From Puniceicoccus vermicola (GTDB lineage: Bacteria; Verrucomicrobiota; Verrucomicrobiia; Opitutales; Puniceicoccaceae): DNA of 64,000 nucleotides. The notes below the pieces were generated by a model. The model ran no database searches, was not told where the DNA came from, and saw nothing but the letters and a program-made list of their open reading frames with translations. Shown piece by piece: positions 58,220 to 64,000 of the stretch (its first letter is position 1; each line of letters starts with the position of its first letter). The position numbers and the translations under genes were made by a program. The stretch covers positions 1 to 64,000 of the forward strand of contig NZ_JACHVA010000127.1 in the NCBI RefSeq assembly GCF_014230055.1. The letters are read 5' to 3'.

Positions 58220-58624
58220 ATGAAAGTAATTCGAATCATCCTCGGAATTATCCTTCCTCCCATCATAGGATCCTTATTCATCCTCGTCGCTGTCGCTTCC
58301 GAGTCTCTGAAGAAACATACCGGAATCGGGGAGATCTTTAGGGGAGCCATTCCAGGATATCTTTTCTACCTGACCTATGCATTTCCCATGATGCTTCTTC
58401 CGAGTATTATCTACTCTTTCGTCATGGAATTCGTCGGAAGTAAAATCAAAGAGAGGAAAATCCTTTTTTTACTCCTCTCCACTCTCATGGGCCTCGGAGC
58501 TGCACTTTTCAAATTCGGAACAGCCGAATACAAATTTATTTTTGCGGGGCTACTCACCGGCCTAACGGTTGGAGCCATTCTCCAAAAAATCCACGATAAA
58601 GAGAGATCGAACTGTTCGGCCTAG
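58220..58624 (+). CDS. Hypothetical membrane protein
   Basis: 134 residues with about four helices (IILGIILPPIIGSLFILVAV, PGYLFYLTYAFPMMLLPSII, ILFLLLSTLMGLGAALF, FIFAGLLTGLTVGAIL). Short, compact, no family recognised. The ATG at 58220 follows AAAAA with no ribosome binding site. Confidence 0.55.
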   Translation: MKVIRIILGIILPPIIGSLFILVAVASESLKKHTGIGEIFRGAIPGYLFYLTYAFPMMLLPSIIYSFVMEFVGSKIKERKILFLLLSTLMGLGAALFKFGTAEYKFIFAGLLTGLTVGAILQKIHDKERSNCSA

Positions 58625-58679
58625 GAAAACCCAATAGGAGAAGTCATCCCGAAACCGCCGACAACTGGCAAATGCCAAA

Positions 58680-58704
58680 GTAGTGAGAGCTTCCAGCTCT
58701 CTCA
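58680..58704 (+). repeat. Family C REP, single copy
   Basis: GTAGTGAGAGCT-TCC-AGCTCTCTCA preceded by CCAAA, with the same AACTGGCAAA lead-in as the copy at 58115. Confidence 0.85.
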
Positions 58705-58974
58705 AGCGTCTGGGCTGACCAGAGAGAAAGGGAAATCAAACTCCGCCCTCCGCGTTCCCTCACGCTCTCTCGGTGGATCGTCGCCCAAATCTCCCACTCA
58801 GGTTGCTACCTGCATTGGTGATATCGTCGGGAAAGGCCCTTCTGTTGAATAATGGCCAGCTCACAAGCTGGGAACAACCATTACCAATACAGATTTCCCG
58901 AACCGAATTCACCAACTTCGCTATCGTATAATCCGCGAAGATGCTCTAATTTTGGCCAATCAATTGAAGCCTTT

Positions 58975-59442
58975 ATGCCAGTATTTCATTCGATCTCATC
59001 TATTATTGTCTGCATCATTTTTGCTTTTCCGGCGGCGCCTACTCATGCAGAAGAGCCGAGGGTATTGGTATCCGTTGATCAATACGATGTCCTAGAATTG
59101 GAAAATTCACGAACGGTAACCCTCCGGCTCCTGGTTCATTTCCCGATTGAGTTCAGAGGATTTTCTCTACTTGTTGATACGAAATCAGAGAATCAATCCG
59201 ATCTCAGAAGCCGCTTCCCGATTGGGAGCCTTTACACAGCAAGTCTTTCAGATTCGATTATGGATTCATTCGATAGTAATATCAGGAATCGGAGTGCAAT
59301 CAAAAGATACGATGAAAATGGCGTAGAACCAGAAAGACGGTCGTTAGGAATCGAAATTCCCAGAGAAAATTTTTCCAATATTCAGCTAAATCCATTTACA
59401 CCTACCATTTTCAAGTCTGACCAGCAAAGCCCGAAGCCATAG
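58975..59442 (+). CDS. Hypothetical secreted protein
   Basis: 155 residues from the ATG at 58975 with a signal peptide (VFHSISSIIVCIIFAFPAAP, cleaved after THA). The mature part is polar with VLVSVDQYDVLELENSRTVT and no recognised domain. The C terminus SDQQSPKP is unstructured. Confidence 0.52.
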   Translation: MPVFHSISSIIVCIIFAFPAAPTHAEEPRVLVSVDQYDVLELENSRTVTLRLLVHFPIEFRGFSLLVDTKSENQSDLRSRFPIGSLYTASLSDSIMDSFDSNIRNRSAIKRYDENGVEPERRSLGIEIPRENFSNIQLNPFTPTIFKSDQQSPKP

Positions 59443-59490
59443 GCTCTATGGTAATTTCACCTTTGAAGGTGTTCCGCATTCAGGAATGAA

Positions 59491-59811
59491 GTGAAAACAA
59501 AAGTCACAATCCTCGTTCTATTGCTGACGTTGCCAGTTAGGCTTTTTCTCGTTCTTTTAGCCATCTCCTCTCGGATATATCGGTCCATTCACCCCATTCA
59601 CTTGGATTGGAAACTCAATCTTGCTACCAATCCTATCTTTTCAGCTCGCGAAACGACTGAAGAGTGGGAAGATTCGAATAACAAAACCTCGATTTTCATT
59701 CCTTCCAGCAGAAATGCGATCCGCCAAGACGGGAATCGAAGCTTCCAGGGGAACAGCATGATAGGCAGGATCTTTGCAGACCGAAAAGAATCGTCGAACA
59801 AATCGAGTTAG
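59491..59811 (+). CDS. Possible small hypothetical protein
   Basis: 106 residues from a GTG with a hydrophobic N terminus (VTILVLLLTLPVRLFLVLLA) and a polar, low-complexity rest. The evidence is weak. Confidence 0.3.
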   Translation: MKTKVTILVLLLTLPVRLFLVLLAISSRIYRSIHPIHLDWKLNLATNPIFSARETTEEWEDSNNKTSIFIPSSRNAIRQDGNRSFQGNSMIGRIFADRKESSNKSS

Positions 59812-59873
59812 ATCATGTGAACCAGCTGCACCTCTTACCTCATCGCTCGGCACAACGATCAACGAAACATCCC

Positions 59874-60383
59874 ATGAAAGAATCAGGCCTAAATTCATCG
59901 ATCATCGCCTACAAGAAGCAACTCGACATCGGCGAAATTCAGGTTGCCTACACACAGTTGGTAAAGTTCGTAATGGCGCTGAAAACTCGATTTTCAAACA
60001 CATTGAGTGATCAGTTTTCCTTCGGCGGGATTTTTCAGGGCTACATGGACTATACCTACTTTTACTTTGCCAATGACGATTGCCGGAAAAGGAAATTGAA
60101 GTTTGGTCTAGTCCTGAACCATGAAGAGATTCGGTTCGAAATCTGGCTTCTCGGCCAAACCAAGCCGGTCCAGGAGCACTATTGGAATCTACTGAAATCG
60201 ACAAAATGGATTCAAGGAGAGACAATCCCAAAGTATTCTATTTTCGAGCACATTTTGATCGAGAATCCGGACTTCGACGACCTCTCCACATTGAGAGAAA
60301 CGATCGAACAGAGGACAGTCAAAACTACGGATAAAATCCTCGCGTCACTGAATCAGATTGAAGCAGTGGAAACGCCGGAATAG
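59874..60383 (+). CDS. DUF7000-like cytosolic protein
   Basis: 169 residues from the ATG at 59874. AYKKQLDIGEIQVAYTQLVK, GIFQGYMDYTYFYFAN and LVLNHEEIRFEIWLLGQTKP match the pattern of the DUF7000 family (K-Q-L-G-I-Q-A-Y, Y-M-D-x-T-Y-F, F-E-x-W-L). Function unknown. Confidence 0.72.
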   Translation: MKESGLNSSIIAYKKQLDIGEIQVAYTQLVKFVMALKTRFSNTLSDQFSFGGIFQGYMDYTYFYFANDDCRKRKLKFGLVLNHEEIRFEIWLLGQTKPVQEHYWNLLKSTKWIQGETIPKYSIFEHILIENPDFDDLSTLRETIEQRTVKTTDKILASLNQIEAVETPE

Positions 60384-60465
60384 AAGCATTCCAAACGAGA
60401 ACTGTTTCCTAGCTCGACGGCTACTAAGCCTCTCACAATCCCATGATCTTGACCGCTAAACACAA

Positions 60466-61098
60466 ATGAAAAAAATATTTCTATCTTCTTCTTTCGCCGA
60501 TGTAACCGATCTATTTCTCAAATTCACTGAGGAAAAACAGGAGGGCAAAAGAGTCACATTTATTCCAACGGCAAGCCTTGTCGAAGATGTCACCTTTTAC
60601 GTCGAGGCGGGGAAGGCGGCCCTCGAAAAGATGAGCCTAACCGTTGATGAGCTGGAGATCTCAACCGCAACAATTCAAGAAATAGAAAGTAAGCTTCAAA
60701 ACAATGACTACATCTATATCACGGGTGGGAATACTTTTTTTCTACTTCAAGAGCTGCGAAGAACCGGCGCAGGTAGAATCATAACCGAACAAATCAATTC
60801 GGGTAAAATCTATATTGGAGAATCTGCAGGATCCATTGTTCTTTCTCCAAATATTGAATATATCAAAGACATGGACGACTTCACCGCCGCGCCAAAGATA
60901 GAATCTTTTTCATCACTGGGTGCAGTGGAATTTTACCCTGTTCCTCACCATACGAACTTTCCTTTCAAAGAAGCCGCTGAGCGGATAATTTCTACTTATG
61001 GCGGAAAATTAGATCTCTGCCCGATTCGCAATAATCAGGCAATTATCGTAAACGGAGATAAATTCGAGGTATGGGACAGCGACGCCCAGCAAGCGTAG
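60466..61098 (+). CDS. Peptidase E-like (family S51, class I glutamine amidotransferase-like) protein
   Basis: 210 residues. ITGGNTFFLLQEL and the nucleophile elbow YIGESAGSIVLSP (Ser) identify the S51 dipeptidase E family; PVPHHTNFPFKEAAER supplies a His. It may cleave Asp-containing dipeptides. The gene is markedly AT-rich and stands next to the second MITE copy, which suggests acquisition. Confidence 0.85.
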   Translation: MKKIFLSSSFADVTDLFLKFTEEKQEGKRVTFIPTASLVEDVTFYVEAGKAALEKMSLTVDELEISTATIQEIESKLQNNDYIYITGGNTFFLLQELRRTGAGRIITEQINSGKIYIGESAGSIVLSPNIEYIKDMDDFTAAPKIESFSSLGAVEFYPVPHHTNFPFKEAAERIISTYGGKLDLCPIRNNQAIIVNGDKFEVWDSDAQQA

Positions 61099-61197
61099 AC
61101 TGTATTGATCGTAAGCTATAACTTATGGATCCATTTTCATTTTGCCATCAGGCGCTACGCAAAAACTCCGTTCATCGATTTCGATAAGCGACTTATA

Positions 61198-61462
61198 CCG
61201 AATTTAGGAAGTTTTGATAGTTATGGCGGAATGGGAAATGAGTCTGAGCAAGGCGGCCCAATTGGAGGCGGGTCTGCGACCCGTGCCATTTGGGCTAACG
61301 CTGCTCAGGCTCATTTCCCGTCCGTCCCAAGGGGATGCGCCCAGAATCGAAGGTCGCGGCGTTGCAGGGATTGGAGCGTATCTCGATACGAACCCGATCC
61401 CTGCGCCTTGCGCTGCTTCGATTCTGCGCTGCACCATAACAGCCAAACCTTACTAAATTCGG
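61198..61462. mobile_element. 265-bp TA-flanked MITE-like element, copy 2
   Basis: Same length as copy 1 (265 bp) and also between TA dinucleotides. About 18 mismatches to copy 1 by eye, several of which keep the stems paired (for example AATGAGTCTGAGC pairs with GCTCAGGCTCATT here). Fills most of the 61099-61636 gap. Confidence 0.83.
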
Positions 61463-61636
61463 TATTACAGCTCTGATGATGAGTGCGAGGAGCGCAAGAT
61501 TTCTCAGCAGCGGCAGTTCTACATTCTTTGCATCTTTTGCGATCCCATTCGGAGGCAACTCTGGCCTTCTACTCAACTCACTGAAGAGAAAGCAAATCTT
61601 GACCGCCCCATCGGCGACCCGGATTCAAACCAGCCC

Positions 61637-62416
61637 TTAGATCAACGAGGGCCCGCTTTGGATCCAGGAGAAGTGGGCCCCCTTCTTCAACCCATCGGTA
61701 AGAAGTTCCTTTGCCGAATGAACCGACTGAATCAGGGAATCCCCACGCCCGAGAAAGCCCGCAATCGCGCTACTCAGAACGCAACCCGTCCCCCGAAGAT
61801 TCTCTGTTTCGATTCGAGGACTCGCAAAATTGGTTTCAGTTCCGTCCGGCATCAAGAGCCAGTCCTCGGAGGTCTGCCCGTCTTCGTGTCCACCCTTCAG
61901 GAGAACGGCCTGCCCGATCCCCTTCGCAAGTATTCGGCACGATTCAATTCGACCCTTGCGAACATCCTCCGCTGAAAGCACCCAGAGTTCATCGGAATTC
62001 GGAGTCGTCACGGTTGCACGCGGCATCAATCGTTCCCTCACCACTGCGACTCCTTCCTCCTCCAGTAGCCGGCTACCGCTGGTAGAAACGAGGACCGGGT
62101 CCAGAACATAGGGGATCGAAGGAAAGTCCTCCAAGACTTCGGCTACCGCTCCCGCGATCGACCCAGTCGCCAACATCCCACTTTTGATCGTAGCAACCGG
62201 AAAGGTCTCAAGGAGACGTCTCAGTTGCTTTGCGACAAATTCCGCAGAGGCGGGCTCGACGCGCTCCACCCCCGAAGGCGTTTGAAGGGTCACCGCAGTG
62301 ACGACGTTCAGGGGAAAGCCCCCGCTCGCGAGAATCGCCCTGTTGTCAGCCTGCATGCCCGCGCAACCGGAACTGTCCGATCCGGAAATCGTGAGAATGT
62401 AAGGTGGGTGGTTCAT
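61637..62416 (-). CDS. thiD: Hydroxymethylpyrimidine / phosphomethylpyrimidine kinase
   Basis: 259 residues. ThiD phosphorylates the pyrimidine half of thiamine. TISGSDSSGCAGMQADNRA is its hallmark N terminus; PNSDELWVL and AVLLKGGH belong to the ATP site, and ENLRGTGCVLSSAIAGFL holds the catalytic GTGC region. Last gene of thiH-thiF-thiD, 18 bases after thiF. Confidence 0.94.
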   Translation of the reverse strand: MNHPPYILTISGSDSSGCAGMQADNRAILASGGFPLNVVTAVTLQTPSGVERVEPASAEFVAKQLRRLLETFPVATIKSGMLATGSIAGAVAEVLEDFPSIPYVLDPVLVSTSGSRLLEEEGVAVVRERLMPRATVTTPNSDELWVLSAEDVRKGRIESCRILAKGIGQAVLLKGGHEDGQTSEDWLLMPDGTETNFASPRIETENLRGTGCVLSSAIAGFLGRGDSLIQSVHSAKELLTDGLKKGAHFSWIQSGPSLI

Positions 62417-62434
62417 GCAAACGGGTTACGCACC

Positions 62435-63523
62435 CTACTCATTCCACTCCAGCACTTTCACATCCCGAAATCCAAACTGATTGCGCAAGAGATTCGACCC
62501 GCGAACGCTCCGCAATCCTCCGGAGCAGAATACACAGGTCGGGACGCTGGGATCCAACCCGATTTCCTTCCAGTTCAAGCCACCTTCTTCAATCTGGATC
62601 AGCGGCAGCGAAACCGCTCCTTTGATTTCTCCGAGAACCCGTTCGCCCAAATCGCGAACATCGATGACCTGAAAAGCACCACTCCGGATCCCGGATTCAA
62701 TCTCGGCCTGTCCCATCGCGATTCGTTCGATTTCTTCAGTCCGGGTTGTGCTGATCGCCTCTTCTTCCTGCATATGAACCCGATCGATCTGCTCGGGATC
62801 GCGTTCGAAGCGGATCATTTGCTGGGTCATCTCCAGCGCATCGAAGATGAGCAGTTTCCCGATCAAAGGCGTTCCGATCCCCGTGAGGACCTTGATGGCT
62901 TCAGTCGCCTGAAAGGCTCCGATGATCCCCGGCAAAACGCCTAACACCCCATTCTCCGCACAATTGAGAGCATCTCCGGCTTCCGGAGGTTCGGGGAATA
63001 GACATCGGTAGGTCGGTCCCCCTTCGCAGTTCAGAACGCTCACCTGCCCTTGAAATGAATGAAGCGCGCCGAAGATCCACGGTTTCCCCGTCAAGACACA
63101 GGCATCGTTGATCACATACCGGGTGGAAAAATTATCGGTCCCATCGACGACCAGGTCATACTCTTCGATAAAATCAATCGCGCTCTCCGCATCAAGGCGA
63201 ACGGGATATGCATGGCAGGTAATGTCCCCATTCATCGCCCGCAACCGATCGGCGGCCACCTCAGCCTTCAACCGGCCCAAGTCTTCATCCGTAAAGAGCA
63301 CTTGGCGCTGCAGATTGGAGCGCGTGACCTTGTCGTCGTCGACAATCCCGATGGTCCCCACTCCGGCAGCGACCAAATACTGAAGAGCTGGACAGCCCAA
63401 TCCCCCGGCCCCCACCATGAGGACTCGGGATTTCTTCAATCGAAGCTGAGCCTCCCGCCCAAATCCGGGCAGGCTTAAATGTCTTTGATAACGTAGGGTT
63501 TCTTTCGGAGATAATACGGTCAT
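62435..63523 (-). CDS. thiF: MoeB/ThiF-type adenylyltransferase fused to rhodanese domain
   Basis: 362 residues from the ATG at 63523. The E1-like domain has VLMVGAGGLGCPALQYLVAA (nucleotide loop), DDDKVTRSNLQRQVLF, and NCAENGVLGVLPG. A C-terminal rhodanese domain (about 265-362) has the active loop CSGGLRS. This fusion activates the C terminus of ThiS or MoaD and brings sulfur; the thi neighbours favour ThiS. Start overlaps the thiH stop. Confidence 0.9.
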   Translation of the reverse strand: MTVLSPKETLRYQRHLSLPGFGREAQLRLKKSRVLMVGAGGLGCPALQYLVAAGVGTIGIVDDDKVTRSNLQRQVLFTDEDLGRLKAEVAADRLRAMNGDITCHAYPVRLDAESAIDFIEEYDLVVDGTDNFSTRYVINDACVLTGKPWIFGALHSFQGQVSVLNCEGGPTYRCLFPEPPEAGDALNCAENGVLGVLPGIIGAFQATEAIKVLTGIGTPLIGKLLIFDALEMTQQMIRFERDPEQIDRVHMQEEEAISTTRTEEIERIAMGQAEIESGIRSGAFQVIDVRDLGERVLGEIKGAVSLPLIQIEEGGLNWKEIGLDPSVPTCVFCSGGLRSVRGSNLLRNQFGFRDVKVLEWNE

Positions 63524-64000
63524 GCGTGCGCGAGATGACCAGAAGCCGTAGAGGAAAATCCGTCGTATGTCGAATCCCAGTCTTTCCAAACGACTTCATA
63601 CCCTCCACTGCGCAGCATCTCCGCCACCACCTCCGGACTCCGCTCGTCGGAAATCTCGAACTGCTCCAGAGTCTGCGGATCGACCGAGTATCCCCCCGGA
63701 TTCGTCTTCGATCCGGCGCTCATGGCCGTAATTCCGAGCCGATGCACATGATCCCGGAAGTGCTCAGACTCACGGGTTGAGAGAGAGAGCTCCACTTCGG
63801 GACTCAGGAGCCGACAGGCACAAATCAATTGCACCAAGTCACGATCCGTCATGACGGATTTCGGCGTCACCTCACCTTCGTGCGGACGGATCCGCGGGAA
63901 TGAGAGGCTGTAGCGGGACTTCCAGTAGGTCCTTTCCAGATACCGCAGGTGGGCGGCGACGAAAAAGGAATCGACCCTCCACTCATCAAGTCCGTAAAGC
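63520..64000 (-). CDS. thiH: 2-iminoacetate synthase ThiH, C-terminal part (runs off right edge)
   Basis: About 160 C-terminal residues, open at the window edge. LYGLDEWRVDSFFVAAHLRY, RYSLSFPRIRPHEGEV and AMSAGSKTNPGGYS match ThiH, a radical SAM enzyme that cleaves tyrosine to make dehydroglycine for the thiazole ring. The Fe-S CxxxCxxC motif is outside. An internal ATG (63870) is not the start. Confidence 0.92.
   Translation of the reverse strand, partial: LYGLDEWRVDSFFVAAHLRYLERTYWKSRYSLSFPRIRPHEGEVTPKSVMTDRDLVQLICACRLLSPEVELSLSTRESEHFRDHVHRLGITAMSAGSKTNPGGYSVDPQTLEQFEISDERSPEVVAEMLRSGGYEVVWKDWDSTYDGFSSTASGHLAHA

Noticed and set aside
53833-61500. Integron cassette array
   Set aside because: Single hairpins recur between small genes, but they are GTAG REPs rather than attC sites with GTTRRRY cores, and no integrase is present.

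Overview
The window reads as a stretch of a free-living, moderately GC-rich bacterial chromosome, most likely from the PVC superphylum and probably a marine Verrucomicrobiota of the Opitutae/Puniceicoccales type. This is an inference from: a double-length UvrA (the tandem form known from Chlamydiae and relatives), a PEP-CTERM surface protein, a pseudopilin of the kind expanded in these phyla, LacI and GntR-LacI sugar regulators beside sugar genes, and a tilS-ftsH pair. Most genes are housekeeping and well conserved. The intergenic space is unusually full of small palindromic repeats.

Layout. 0-0.6 kb: the 5' part of an ISL3-type transposase leaving the left edge. 0.7-7.8 kb: a metal-binding lipoprotein-type receptor (ZnuA-like), MsrA, a MOSC protein, MenD and ClpB. 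7.8-9.0 kb: a REP-associated tyrosine transposase (RAYT-1) bracketed by two REP units on each side. 9.0-11.6 kb: a feoA-feoB operon ending in a 55-residue Cys-rich membrane protein. 11.8-17.4 kb: the 1836-residue UvrA. 17.4-25.4 kb, mostly minus strand: FmdB-like, a secreted protein, an MFS transporter, a phosphatase, lipoprotein-thyA-folA, and rplS-small membrane protein-trpA. 25.5-31.6 kb: tRNA-Val, an SLBB protein, a 159-bp tandem repeat array, tRNA-Leu, a Cys-tailed repeat protein, RlmF and agmatine deiminase. 31.7-35.2 kb: tilS-ftsH. 35.4-38.6 kb: a sugar regulator with an oxidoreductase and an isomerase. 38.9-41.0 kb: a probable metal-responsive operon. 41.0-42.3 kb: a second RAYT with its own REPs. 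42.4-46.3 kb: argA, a beta-CASP nuclease, dCMP deaminase and YqgE. 46.8-53.8 kb: GH130, LacI, transketolase, DUF5069 and aldo/keto reductase. 53.8-61.5 kb: an AT-richer accessory zone of small membrane or secreted proteins around a UbiB-type kinase. 61.6-64 kb: thiH-thiF/rhodanese-thiD, cut by the right edge.

Two systems stand out. First, there are two separate RAYT/REP systems. The repeats near RAYT-1 begin with GTAG before each hairpin; those near RAYT-2 begin with GTTC; each transposase is flanked by two repeat units on either side. A third, orphan family (GTAG, core GAGAGCT-TCC-AGCTCTC) and GTTC hairpins form mosaics elsewhere in the window. Second, 38.93-40.98 kb holds a promoter with a perfect 9-1-9 palindrome and a 13-bp outer inverted repeat, followed by a choice-of-anchor-M/PEP-CTERM protein, a pseudopilin and a Fur/Zur-family repressor: a plausible self-regulated metal-responsive cell-surface operon. 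A pair of 265-bp TA-flanked elements with nested hairpins (46.36 and 61.20 kb) looks like a MITE.

All assignments come from reading the sequence and recognising motifs; no database search was run.
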